From Agaribacillus aureus (GTDB lineage Bacteria > Bacteroidota > Bacteroidia > Cytophagales > Cyclobacteriaceae), in NCBI GenBank assembly GCA_030442055.1, contig JAUJEB010000011.1, positions 62,001 through 126,000 of the forward strand: a stretch of DNA of 64,000 bases, given 5' to 3'. The position numbers were made by a program, and so were the translations under genes. Below the pieces are notes generated by a model, which saw only the letters and a list, made by a program, of their open reading frames with translations, was not told the DNA's origin and did no database searches. Below, in pieces: positions 52,960-61,993 of this stretch (position 1 is its first letter; each line of letters opens with the position of its first letter).

Positions 52960-53117
52960 CTTATCATCATGGCAGATTTTTGTAGGATTCATTTCTGATC
53001 GCTTGGAAACTTTGGTTTGAGAGCAGCTTTTAAAGCCGTTTACATCGCTTATAATTGCTCAAATACAGTTTGTCGTTACCTGATACCCCATCGGACCTTT
53101 TGACCTTCCGTAAAACA

Positions 53118-53140
53118 GGTGGAACCACAGCGGTTCCACC
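53118..53140 (-). terminator. Rho-independent-type terminator after SusD
   Basis: GGTGGAACC (53118-53126) and GGTTCCACC (53132-53140) are perfect 9-base arms with a 5-base loop, 40 bases after the SusD stop. On the minus strand the stem is followed by TGTTTTA, a short T-rich tract. It should end the sigma/FecR/SusC/SusD or SusCD transcript. Confidence 0.75.
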
Positions 53141-53179
53141 CGTCTATATAATAAAAATAATCGATTTGCTATTTAAATC

Positions 53180-54952
53180 TCAATTCTGAAAAAAGGATTC
53201 CCAGGGACCAAAATCTACCGGCTCATTTGCCAGCAAAGGATTTCTATCTATTGCCTGGGCAGGTATCTCGGGGAGATAATAAGTTGCGTCAAATGTTTTG
53301 GGTCCTACCTCCCGTTTTTTGGAGTCGTCCAGATCTCCTTCCAGAACGTTGGCATCGGGTACTCTACCGTCTCCTAAAGGAATTCCATAAGCCATGGCTT
53401 TATCTCCTCCTCCGGGAAGGGTGCCAATAAACACTTCCTCCCCTAATCTATGACGTCTGAGGTCATAATATCTGAAGGGGCCTTCCAGGGCCAATTCTAT
53501 CCTTCTTTCAAACAAAATGGCATCCAGGGCAGCATCTGCGGTGGCGGCGACGGCTTCTGGCATACCTACTCTGCTTCTTACCTCATTGACCAGCGACATG
53601 GCCAGTGTAACATTGCCGGTATTTCCCAACGCGGCTTCCGCATATAACAAGATTACTTCGGCAAACCGGATAAAATGATATTGGATATCAGCCCGTTTTG
53701 AATCGACACCCCAATCAAACTCCGTGTTGTATTTATTATAATAGTAACCAGTCCTGTTCACGTTGCGGTTTACGTCATCAAGCGTGGTGGTGCCTAACAA
53801 CGGATGCGGATTCAATATATAGGTATCTTCCAAACTACTACCGCCCCTTCTGGGTAATTCCTCTCCGGCGTGAAGTATAGTAATTTCCAAACGCGGGTCG
53901 CGGTTATCCCAGGGGGTGCTCTCATCATAGCCGGAACCAGCATCGTGGATATCCATGCCATTGGTCATTTGATAAGCTTCCACCAGCCGGGAGGTCGCCC
54001 CAAAGGCTGCTGGCGAATTTCTGTTTACGGCTACGGCAGCTGAACCGGTAGGCAAGGTAAAAAAAGGATAACCATGAGAGGTACCGGTCCCACCGTCTGC
54101 TGCCCCATAAGTTGTCGGGTCATAGTATTTGGTCCAAAGGGATTCTGGTGAACCATTACCTTCCTTGGTAAATAATCTTTGATAGCCTTCCGCACCTGGT
54201 TCCAGGGAGTGGCCACTATTGTCATAAACATCACTCAGCACGGCTTCTGCCCTGGAGTATATGGAAGCTACATCCGGATGCCATCCTATACCATATAGTA
54301 AATGCCTGCCTCTTAATGCCTTGGCTGCCCAGCTGGTAATACGGCCAACATCCTCACCCGTAAAAGTATCCGGCAAATCATTGGCAACGTCCTCCAACTC
54401 TTTATCAATCCACTCAAATACTGAGAGGCGGGTGTTCCTTTCCAAAAAATCCAGGGCGCCAATCGGTTCCAGTACCAATGGCACCGGCCCAAAAAACGTA
54501 TTCAACCGGTGGTAATAATACGCCCGGTGAAACCTGGCCTCAGCGATGTACCGCCGGTACAAGGCCGGATCCGTAAATGACGCTTCAGCCTGGGGCGCAT
54601 AATTTAAAAACTCATTGATCTGCCGGATGCGTGTGTAACTGTCATTATATATATTATTGGTTTTACCACCATTACTAATAGTGATTAAATCCGAAGACGA
54701 ACAACAATCACGAACGCCGTAGGCATCCTCTGACCAGACGGTCATGACATCCAATCCCCTATTGGGCCAGTTATTGGTTAAACTAAAACCGAACTGCTGG
54801 TTATAAATTGTATTCAGGAAGCCCCTGAGGTCTGCCTCAGTTTGAAAAAGTGAGCCTTCAGTAAATGCATCCTGGGGAATCTTATCCAAATAATCATCGC
54901 AACTGGTGTGGAACAGTCCCATGATTAACAAAAAGATAGTTATTTTTTTCAT
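53180..54952 (-). CDS. SusD/RagB-family outer-membrane glycan-binding lipoprotein
   Basis: A 590-residue SusD homolog (signal ending HTSC, Cys18, followed by DDYLDKIPQDAFTEGSLFQTE). Typical features are the N-terminal FL.TIYN helix, AEARFHRAYYYHRLNTFFGPVPL with the conserved tetratricopeptide-like region, the FAEVILLYAEA segment and ALEGPFRYYDLRRHR. It caps the SusC porin as a lid and binds the oligosaccharide. Encoded 30 bases after SusC and followed by the terminator hairpin. Confidence 0.94.
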   Translation of the reverse strand: MKKITIFLLIMGLFHTSCDDYLDKIPQDAFTEGSLFQTEADLRGFLNTIYNQQFGFSLTNNWPNRGLDVMTVWSEDAYGVRDCCSSSDLITISNGGKTNNIYNDSYTRIRQINEFLNYAPQAEASFTDPALYRRYIAEARFHRAYYYHRLNTFFGPVPLVLEPIGALDFLERNTRLSVFEWIDKELEDVANDLPDTFTGEDVGRITSWAAKALRGRHLLYGIGWHPDVASIYSRAEAVLSDVYDNSGHSLEPGAEGYQRLFTKEGNGSPESLWTKYYDPTTYGAADGGTGTSHGYPFFTLPTGSAAVAVNRNSPAAFGATSRLVEAYQMTNGMDIHDAGSGYDESTPWDNRDPRLEITILHAGEELPRRGGSSLEDTYILNPHPLLGTTTLDDVNRNVNRTGYYYNKYNTEFDWGVDSKRADIQYHFIRFAEVILLYAEAALGNTGNVTLAMSLVNEVRSRVGMPEAVAATADAALDAILFERRIELALEGPFRYYDLRRHRLGEEVFIGTLPGGGDKAMAYGIPLGDGRVPDANVLEGDLDDSKKREVGPKTFDATYYLPEIPAQAIDRNPLLANEPVDFGPWESFFQN

Positions 54953-54982
54953 TGTTCTGAATTTTTTTGTTCTAACTGACCA

Positions 54983-57900
54983 TTAAAAACTAAAGTTGAT
55001 ACCGACGGTAGTAGTGCGCGGTAGCGGATAAGCCACATTAACGGTACTCAACTCGGGATCAAATCCGTATTTGGCCAGAGGAAAATTATTCCAGATGATG
55101 AACGGGTTTTCCATTGATACGTATATCCTGACCTTGTTTACAGCCGGGATTATTCCCTCCTTAAAATCATAACTGAGGTTGATATTTCTGACCCGGATGA
55201 AGCTCGATGTTAGAATCGGTAAAGCATTGTAAGTCCAGTTTCCGGCAAAAGGTATCGGAAACAAAGCGCCGTCATCGGGATTATCCGGATCGAAAGCCTC
55301 TTCCATCACTGCTCTATAGGTATTTCCTACCCCAGCTGCAAATATTGGCCCTATATTGCCAAGTACTTGCCTGTTGAGGGTACCATCGATAACTGAAGTC
55401 AGGCTAATGCCCTTGTAGCTCACGCCAAAGGTTCCTCCGACTTTATAGGTGCCTTTCTGCACGTTGGTTAGCTGTGTCCGGTCCCAGTTGTCTATTCTTT
55501 CATCCGGTGTTCCTTCTCTCAGTCCTGTCTCGGGGTTTTGCTGGCCAATATCGACCAGTTTTGGCGCTCCGACCCATCGCCTGTTTTGGGTGCCGTTTCC
55601 AAAAGACGTGGCATCCCTGTAAGCCATTAATTCGTCAAAATCGGAGATCCATCCATCCATGGTATAACCGAATGGCGCTCTCAGTGGCCAGCCTACCTCG
55701 TTAAGGTCCCATGCAATATCACCGGGTCTCTCCAACCATTCATTCCTTGTATTCGCAGCGTTTAACCTGATGTTATATGCTACTTCTCCAATTTTATTGC
55801 GGTGGGTAAGTGTCAGTTCCCATCCCGTATTTTGTGAGGAATAGAGGTTGGCAGGCGCTGTTCCAAACCCGGTTTCCCTTGGTGCTCTCAGGGCTACCAA
55901 TTGATCAGTACGCTTATTTTGATAATAGTCAGCCACTAATCCCAGCTTCCCCTGCCAAAATTCCAGGTCAACGCCAATATCAATTTTCTGCACAGTTTCC
56001 CATATTAAATTGGGGTTACTGATGTTGTTAATATAGAAGCCACTTTCCAGGCCGCCAACGGGCCAGGCGTACCCAGGTGTGGTGGATACCCTGGTAAAAT
56101 AAGGAAGAGAAGGTGTGTTGGGCAGGTTATCAGTTCCTGTTTCTCCCCATGACCCTCTTATTTTCAAAAGGTCGATGAATCCGAGGTCTTCTATAAAAGG
56201 CTCTGCGGCAAGGTTCCAGCCGACAGACACGGCAGGGAAAAAACCAAACCGGTTGCCATCGGCAAACTCGGAGGAGCCGTCATGTCTGAAATTGAATTCA
56301 ACCAGGTATTTTCCTTTAAAGTCATAGTTAACGCGTCCGAATAATGACAGATAACTTGAATTGCTGGCAGCCGAGCTATTAGTTAGTGCGTCTCCCTGCT
56401 CTCCTACAACCAGCCGAGGTAGTGCATCAGTGGCAAATCCTTGCCTGAAAGCTTCGAAGTATTCACTTTGGAGTTCCTCCGCCTGCCAACCCAACAAGGC
56501 CTTAAAATTATGTACATCCTGCAAAGAATATTCATAGTTAAGGATGGATTGTGAGGTGAAATGCGTAGCGCGTGTTTGTCCATTCAGCAATGATCGCTGG
56601 TCGGGGTCCGCACTTTCAGTGGTTTCCAGGTTAAATTCCCCGGTTTGCCCGTCAAAAGTGTATATAGCCCGGTCGATGTTGTTGTCCCATTGGCTAATGT
56701 TGGTATTCACCACCCTGAAATTCACCTTTTGGTCAAAAGTCAACCCTTTAACAATACTTACTTTACCGTACAATTGCATCTCCAGTACATCCCTTCTGGT
56801 CCTGTCATTGGATCCGTTAACAGCACTCATCACCGGGTTTCCATAGGCGCCCCCTTCACTTAATATATGCAAACCTGTTCCACCCAACACCTCGTCGGTT
56901 ACAGGAAAAACCGGCGAAGGACGTACCGCACCCTGAGTTGTGGTCGAATTTACCACGTTCTGCTCGCTATAGGTGAAGGCCGTATTGGTGCCCAAAGTCA
57001 ACCAGTCATTCACGTCGGTGTCTACTTTTACCCTTAAATTGTAGCGTTCGAAATTGTCATTGGCAAGATTTACACCTTCCTGGTCAAGATAACCCAGGCT
57101 AATCATATAGTTGGTGTTTTCCGTTCCTCCAAAGGCATCCAGGGAATGTGAAAGCTGAGGGGCCGACTCTCCATATAATAATTCCTGCCAATTGGTATCG
57201 TAAAATTCCCCATTACGGGCGCGGTTGATCACATCCTCGCTGAAGATGGGAAACAAGGTAGTAGGTTCATATTCGGGATCATTCCAATTGAGTCTGTACA
57301 CTTCTTCGTTTACCGCGGCTTTGTTTTTGAATTCCATGTATTCTACCGTATTCAATGTCTCGGGAATATCTGTAAAACCCTGCACAGATCCCTGGAAACG
57401 GTAGTTAAACTGGAGTGGTGTATTTCTTTTACCTCCCTTAGTGGTGATCAGGATAACACCTTCCGCTGCCCTGATCCCATAAATGGCGGTAGCCGATGCA
57501 TCCTTTAGAATGGTGATCTCTTCGATCTGATTCGGATCAACATCGCTCATGTTAGCCTCAAAACCATCGACCAAAACCAGTGGTGCCGTAAACTCGGGTC
57601 TGGATGGGTTGGCATATTCACCCCTTATCGAAATGGTTGGCTGACTTCCGGGTCTTCCACCTGCGGGGCTGACGATAACATTGGTCCCTGGGTCTATACC
57701 TGATAAGCCCTGCTGTACCGAAATAATGGGACGGTCTATCAGCAGATCACTTTTTACCGAGGCGACAGAACCGGTCAATTTGGCTTTCTCCTGCGTACCA
57801 TAACCTACTACCACAATTTCTTCCAATGCCGTGATATCAGGTGTCAGGGAAAGATCAATGATCGTTTTATTGCCAACTGCTACCTCTTCACTGATATAGC

Positions 57901-58477
57901 CAATGGAACTAAAAACCAAAACCGCATCAGTGTTGCCCACCTCTAACTTATAGTTCCCTTCAGTATCTGTAACGGTTCCGTTGGTGGTTCCTTTCTCGAC
58001 CACATTCACACCTGGGAAAGGCGCACTGTTTTCATCGGTTACTTTCCCGGAAATAGTAACGCTGGCAGAAACTTCTTCAGTCAGCAGCGGATCGATCTCG
58101 TGTTGGCTTGCCTTATCGTTTTTCCGCACGTGAATGGTTTCATCAATCCTTTTGAATTGCAAGGCTGATTGTCTGGCGATGGTCCGCAACAAATCGGCCA
58201 GGGACATGCTTGACTTTTTTAAATTTAGCTTTTGATGGTGATCCAGCAGGTTTCGCTTGTAGGAGAATTCAAATACGGTCATCTCTTCAATCTTTTGAAA
58301 AGCATTCTCAATACTCACACCGTTCAATTCGATGGAAACCTGAATATCCTCTAAACTTGTCATCTGGGCCTTGCCAGGCCCTGCAAATATGAGAGAATAG
58401 AACAGACATTGAAGAAATATGCCTACAAGTGCGTATTTCGACATAGTTAAAATTTTTTTTAGTAATTTTGCACTCAT
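54983..58477 (-). CDS. SusC/RagA-family TonB-dependent transporter with STN signalling domain
   Basis: A 1164-residue outer-membrane transporter. After the signal (ending GKAQ) come an STN domain (residues about 48-118), which contacts a FecR protein, a carboxypeptidase-regulatory-like domain (141-212), a TonB-box-like EEIVVVGYGTQ (219-229), the plug (230-350, with EITILKDASATAIYGIRAAEGVILITTKGG) and a beta-barrel ending in aromatic residues (TTVGINFSF). The STN domain and the upstream FecR/sigma genes indicate substrate-induced transcription across the envelope. It should import oligosaccharides of the sulfated glycan. Confidence 0.94.
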   Translation of the reverse strand: MSAKLLKKILTMSKYALVGIFLQCLFYSLIFAGPGKAQMTSLEDIQVSIELNGVSIENAFQKIEEMTVFEFSYKRNLLDHHQKLNLKKSSMSLADLLRTIARQSALQFKRIDETIHVRKNDKASQHEIDPLLTEEVSASVTISGKVTDENSAPFPGVNVVEKGTTNGTVTDTEGNYKLEVGNTDAVLVFSSIGYISEEVAVGNKTIIDLSLTPDITALEEIVVVGYGTQEKAKLTGSVASVKSDLLIDRPIISVQQGLSGIDPGTNVIVSPAGGRPGSQPTISIRGEYANPSRPEFTAPLVLVDGFEANMSDVDPNQIEEITILKDASATAIYGIRAAEGVILITTKGGKRNTPLQFNYRFQGSVQGFTDIPETLNTVEYMEFKNKAAVNEEVYRLNWNDPEYEPTTLFPIFSEDVINRARNGEFYDTNWQELLYGESAPQLSHSLDAFGGTENTNYMISLGYLDQEGVNLANDNFERYNLRVKVDTDVNDWLTLGTNTAFTYSEQNVVNSTTTQGAVRPSPVFPVTDEVLGGTGLHILSEGGAYGNPVMSAVNGSNDRTRRDVLEMQLYGKVSIVKGLTFDQKVNFRVVNTNISQWDNNIDRAIYTFDGQTGEFNLETTESADPDQRSLLNGQTRATHFTSQSILNYEYSLQDVHNFKALLGWQAEELQSEYFEAFRQGFATDALPRLVVGEQGDALTNSSAASNSSYLSLFGRVNYDFKGKYLVEFNFRHDGSSEFADGNRFGFFPAVSVGWNLAAEPFIEDLGFIDLLKIRGSWGETGTDNLPNTPSLPYFTRVSTTPGYAWPVGGLESGFYINNISNPNLIWETVQKIDIGVDLEFWQGKLGLVADYYQNKRTDQLVALRAPRETGFGTAPANLYSSQNTGWELTLTHRNKIGEVAYNIRLNAANTRNEWLERPGDIAWDLNEVGWPLRAPFGYTMDGWISDFDELMAYRDATSFGNGTQNRRWVGAPKLVDIGQQNPETGLREGTPDERIDNWDRTQLTNVQKGTYKVGGTFGVSYKGISLTSVIDGTLNRQVLGNIGPIFAAGVGNTYRAVMEEAFDPDNPDDGALFPIPFAGNWTYNALPILTSSFIRVRNINLSYDFKEGIIPAVNKVRIYVSMENPFIIWNNFPLAKYGFDPELSTVNVAYPLPRTTTVGINFSF

Positions 58478-58547
58478 AATTGTTTTGTTTTTGGTAAAGA
58501 ATTTATCAAGAACATTATCATCCTCATGACTGCTGAGTTAGCATCGC

Positions 58548-58555
58548 CAAATGTA
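58548..58555 (-). promoter_or_regulatory. Possible -7 box upstream of SusC
   Basis: TACATTTG on the minus strand fits TAnnTTTG, 71 bases before the SusC ATG. No -33 element is evident, which would be expected if an alternative sigma factor reads this promoter or if the match is chance. Confidence 0.3.
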
Positions 58556-58642
58556 TTCATCAGCGTCATGGGGTTTGATGTTTTATACATCGTCTGAAAT
58601 TTTAGGAATTAGCTTGTATTCATAGGTTTATATTTTACAGTT

Positions 58643-59629
58643 TTATTTGATGACAACAACTTTGTCGTTTATTTCAAATTCAAAATCAAAAACGTAGCTG
58701 ATCCCTTCCAGCACCACCTCTAAAGACTTGTTTTTAAAACTTCCCGTGTAATCCCTGTCTTCGTTGATCTTACGTTTTTTGATAAAAGTGACACCATACC
58801 ATTGCTCCAGTGTTTCCTGGATCTCCTGGATGTTGGCATTTTTAAAGTAGATGGTTTTATCTTTCCAGGCAAAAACCTCCATATAATCAAAATTGCTCTT
58901 TTTCGTCTCCCGCGAATTTTTGGAATAAACAGCCATCTCCCTGGGCAGCAAAATCACCGAGTCAGACAACAGGTTATTTTTTACCAGGTTTCTTTTTTGT
59001 ACAGACACCTTCCCGCTGGCAACCGCTACTTCGGCAGACTCCTCGTGCCCGTATGACCTGATATTAAATTTTGTTCCAAGAACAGTGGTCAGTAAATTAT
59101 CTGTTTCGATTTCAAACGGTCGAAGGGAATCTTCGGCCACATCGAAATAGGCCTCACCCTGCAACCTGACCGTTCTTCTATCTGCGGCAAAGACCTCCGG
59201 ATATTCTATGCTGGAACCTGCATTAAGATAGATAAAAGTGCCATCGCTCAGTGTAATGGCTTTTCTTTGCGCCGCTTCTGTTTTTTTGACTTGCCAGGCT
59301 TCTGTTTGCTGGCTGGCCTTGTCCCCAAGGAAGGTCATGATAGCTACTCCCAACAACAAAGTAATGACGGCGGCTATCCTGATCCTTGGAATCAGGTTTG
59401 CGCTTCTGCCGGCCTTAACTTTAGGGTTTTCAAACTTTAACTTTTGATTGATTTCCTGAAACAGCTGCTCCTTTAACTCCCCTTTATTTCCCCACAAAGT
59501 TTCATCCCAGTCTCCATTGGGTTTCGAACGGTAAGAATGTATGAAATCTTCAATAATTTGAGACTCCTGTTTGGAGCTCGCTCCGTTTAGATACCTATCT
59601 ATTAATAATTGGAATTCTTCCTTGGTCAT
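58643..59629 (-). CDS. FecR-family anti-sigma factor
   Basis: A 328-residue inner-membrane regulator: a cytoplasmic N-terminal domain (1-75), one transmembrane helix at about 84-102, a periplasmic FecR domain (ITLSDGTFIYLNAGSSIEYPE, VRLQGEAYFDVAED, TVLGTKFNIRSY) and a C-terminal STN-like domain (ANIQEIQETLEQWYGVTF). It would hold the sigma factor inactive until the STN domain of SusC signals substrate. It lies 64 bases downstream of the sigma gene and 165 bases upstream of SusC. Confidence 0.94.
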   Translation of the reverse strand: MTKEEFQLLIDRYLNGASSKQESQIIEDFIHSYRSKPNGDWDETLWGNKGELKEQLFQEINQKLKFENPKVKAGRSANLIPRIRIAAVITLLLGVAIMTFLGDKASQQTEAWQVKKTEAAQRKAITLSDGTFIYLNAGSSIEYPEVFAADRRTVRLQGEAYFDVAEDSLRPFEIETDNLLTTVLGTKFNIRSYGHEESAEVAVASGKVSVQKRNLVKNNLLSDSVILLPREMAVYSKNSRETKKSNFDYMEVFAWKDKTIYFKNANIQEIQETLEQWYGVTFIKKRKINEDRDYTGSFKNKSLEVVLEGISYVFDFEFEINDKVVVIK

Positions 59630-59693
59630 AGGGCAATTTTACTTATAGGTTGCATAAGTAAGCAGGAACCCTTGCTTCAAAGAATTTTTTTTT

Positions 59694-60272
59694 TTAATAA
59701 AAAAGGTAAATGAGGAGTACGGATACAAATTCACTTAGGTCTTTGTGCAGCCGTTTCAGTGCCGACGTAAGGTGGCCTTCTACTGTTTTAATTGAGATTT
59801 TAAGCCGGGCGGCGATCTGTTTATTGGTTAAATGTTCAAAACGGCTTAGTTGGAAGACTTCCTTGCAGCGATCCGGAAGTTTTGACACGCTCTTATCAAA
59901 TGCCTCCTCAACCTCCTGTAACCTGATACGATCTTCGGTGTGATTGGCAAAAGTAATCATATTGATTCTACTCAGATGCTGTTGCCTGATCTTTCCATTG
60001 CGGAGGTGTTCTAAAACTTTTAATTTGACCGCCTGAAAAAGATACCCTCCTAAATGGCTGATACTGACCTGCTGTCTCCTTTGCCAAATATTGATAAAAA
60101 CCTCCTGCAAAATATCCTTGACAGTATCTTTATCACTTAGAATGCTATAGGCAAATCTAAAAAGCTCTTCCCAGTAGCGGTTGTAAATTTCGTTATAGGC
60201 AAAACGGTTATTCTGGCTTAAAAAATCCAGTAACTCCTGGTCATTCATATGCTTAAAATCTCCGTTTTGCAT
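59694..60272 (-). CDS. ECF RNA polymerase sigma factor, FecI-like
   Basis: A 192-residue ECF sigma factor. Region 2 covers about residues 20-90 (AYNEIYNRYWEELFRFAYSIL, DILQEVFINIWQRR) and region 4 about 125-180 (LPDRCKEVFQLSRFEHLTNKQIA with the helix-turn-helix ISIKTVEGHLTSALKRL). It is the Bacteroidota type always linked to FecR and a STN-bearing transporter, as here. It probably activates SusC/D and perhaps the enzyme units downstream. A hydrophobic C-terminal tail (VSVLLIYLFY) is typical of this subgroup. Confidence 0.94.
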   Translation of the reverse strand: MQNGDFKHMNDQELLDFLSQNNRFAYNEIYNRYWEELFRFAYSILSDKDTVKDILQEVFINIWQRRQQVSISHLGGYLFQAVKLKVLEHLRNGKIRQQHLSRINMITFANHTEDRIRLQEVEEAFDKSVSKLPDRCKEVFQLSRFEHLTNKQIAARLKISIKTVEGHLTSALKRLHKDLSEFVSVLLIYLFY

Positions 60273-60491
60273 GGATTGTCATCTGAAAATAATTTTTTAA
60301 ATTAAACAATTATTGCAACTTTCACAATTAAATCATTTCCAGGAACGGCAAATTAGTAGTTTATCAATTAACAATTGCTCTGCCAAAAATATCCTCAAAA
60401 TATCTCATATATCGGAAAATTTACATGAGGGCCATACACTGAAAAGCCGGGGAATAACCAAAACATCAAAGCCTGGCAGCGTCACTAATTT

Positions 60492-60989
60492 TTAATTCCC
60501 CACAGGGAACAGAACGCCGCCACCGAGCACCAGTTGATCAATCCCGATGGTATATTTAACCTCACCATAGGTCTCAACACTTCCGATGGAAAAATTTAGT
60601 CCACCGCCCAGGTTAAGCCCGATATCAGTTTCATTAAATTCTTCCCCTACCGGGTTATCTATTGAAAAAAAGCAAATATTTAATCCAGCCTTGGCATAGG
60701 GTTGGATGGTTCCATTTCCTTCAAAATTGTAATGGGCGTCACCATTGAACTCAAAGAGTCTTTGATCAATGTCAAAACCAAGGTCATTTGGAAAAAAATA
60801 GATCAAATTAGGCACTACATCGATCACATCCGTAACTGGGATAAGCCCTCTGGCACTAATTCCTAAAGTTTCAATGTCCGTTCCAAAAGCTAACCCTCCT
60901 CCCAGTTTAATTTGTGCTTTCGATTCCCGGATCTGAGCAAAAACAAAAATAGCCACAAAAGTAATGGTTAAAAACGCTGACTTTTTCAT
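60492..60989 (-). CDS. Small outer-membrane beta-barrel protein (OMP_b-brl type)
   Basis: A 165-residue protein with a signal peptide ending SKAQ and alternating-residue beta strands (IKLGGGLAFGTDI, ISARGLIPV, PYAKAGLNICFF, IGLNLGGGLNF, GEVKYTIG), ending in GGGVLFPVGN. It fits the small eight-stranded outer-membrane barrel type, akin to OmpA/OmpX-like porins. Function is unknown. It is separated by 219 bases from the sigma gene downstream and by 152 from the plug protein upstream, so it may be its own transcript. Confidence 0.75.
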   Translation of the reverse strand: MKKSAFLTITFVAIFVFAQIRESKAQIKLGGGLAFGTDIETLGISARGLIPVTDVIDVVPNLIYFFPNDLGFDIDQRLFEFNGDAHYNFEGNGTIQPYAKAGLNICFFSIDNPVGEEFNETDIGLNLGGGLNFSIGSVETYGEVKYTIGIDQLVLGGGVLFPVGN

Positions 60990-61141
60990 GTTTATTGGAT
61001 TTAGCGGTTAATAGGAGTTGTTAAAATTTAATTTTGAGATAGCTACAATTTAAAAAATTTTAAAACAACTACACGCCATTTTGTTCGAAATTATCGAATA
61101 AATATTTTCGAGCGAACCCCAAAGCCGGATTTAGGCAAAAA

Positions 61142-61834
61142 TTACTTGGTGGTAATAACAATCACGCCATTGCCTCCGCTACCTCCGTAAACCGCAGCCG
61201 CCGACCCTTTGAGCAAGGTTACATCTTTCACATTTCTTGGATCCAGGTTGGTGACTGTTGATGAATCGGTCCTCGAGCCATTGAGAATAATAATGGCAGG
61301 TGTACTTTGGGTGCTTATACTGCCAGATAACCCTTCCCTGAAATAGGCGTTGTTGTTTTGTACTACTACCCCGGCTATCCGTCCGCGTATAATATCCCAG
61401 ACTGAGTTATAAGAGGCAAATTCCCGCTCACGCCTTTCCTTTAACCGCTCAATAGCAGTGGTACGATGAGTCTGGGGAATATATCGAAAACCATTATTGA
61501 CCTGTTCTCCTGTCTCTGAAAAATCATCTGATAATAATTCCATTTCCACGTGGATCTCCTTGCCGGCATCTTTGACATTTACTTTTTGTGTTATGAAACC
61601 GTCTGCCGAAAAACGAAGTTTATCCTTTCCATTCACTTCAATAGAAAATTCTCCATGGCTATTGCTAAGCGTTTCTCCCTTACTTTTGGAGGCTGTAATC
61701 TTAATATTTTCCAAAGGAATGTCATTCCAGATTGTCACCTTTCCTTTAATCACGGCGGTGTTGGTGGATATGGCATTACTACCGCTAAGGGCGACACAAA
61801 GGCATAGTTGGATAATAAGGTATTTAATGGTCAT
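61142..61834 (-). CDS. Stand-alone SusC-like N-terminal protein (regulatory domain plus plug, no barrel)
   Basis: A 230-residue exported protein (signal about 1-22). Residues 28-100 form a carboxypeptidase-regulatory-like domain (VIKGKVTIWNDIPLENIKI). Residues about 140-230 resemble the SusC plug (DIIRGRIAGVVVQ, TPAIIILNG, DVTLLKGSAAAVYGGSGGNGVIVITTK) and the protein ends exactly where a barrel would begin. It stops at a clean TAA, so it is either a truncated transporter or a real barrel-less protein. Such plug-only proteins occur in other Bacteroidota; role unknown. Confidence 0.75.
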   Translation of the reverse strand: MTIKYLIIQLCLCVALSGSNAISTNTAVIKGKVTIWNDIPLENIKITASKSKGETLSNSHGEFSIEVNGKDKLRFSADGFITQKVNVKDAGKEIHVEMELLSDDFSETGEQVNNGFRYIPQTHRTTAIERLKERREREFASYNSVWDIIRGRIAGVVVQNNNAYFREGLSGSISTQSTPAIIILNGSRTDSSTVTNLDPRNVKDVTLLKGSAAAVYGGSGGNGVIVITTK

Positions 61835-61993
61835 GTTTATTTTATTGAGGGTTAATAACTTTCAAGTCAACACCTGGCAGAGGCCGGGCAAAACACGTAG
61901 GCACGGCGCTCAAATTATTGAGAAAAACGGAGCTGTCAGGTAAGTACAATATTAAAATAAGACAGCTCCGTTCGGAAAGTATTGTCGGATTGA

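Larger units (their letters stand above)
52826..53179. other. Intergenic region between SusCD unit and glycosidase unit
   Basis: The 354 bases hold the terminator of the SusCD transcript (53118-53140) and, nearer the glycosidase gene, a -7-like box (52952-52959). No coding potential was seen. Confidence 0.7.

Noticed and set aside
59694..60272. Sigma gene considered as a LuxR-type response regulator because of its helix-turn-helix
   Set aside because: Region 2 motifs and the adjoining FecR gene identify it as an ECF sigma factor.
61497..61943. 148-codon plus-strand frame opposite the plug-only protein
   Set aside because: Mostly antisense to the 61142-61834 gene; no domain and low-complexity hydrophobic composition.
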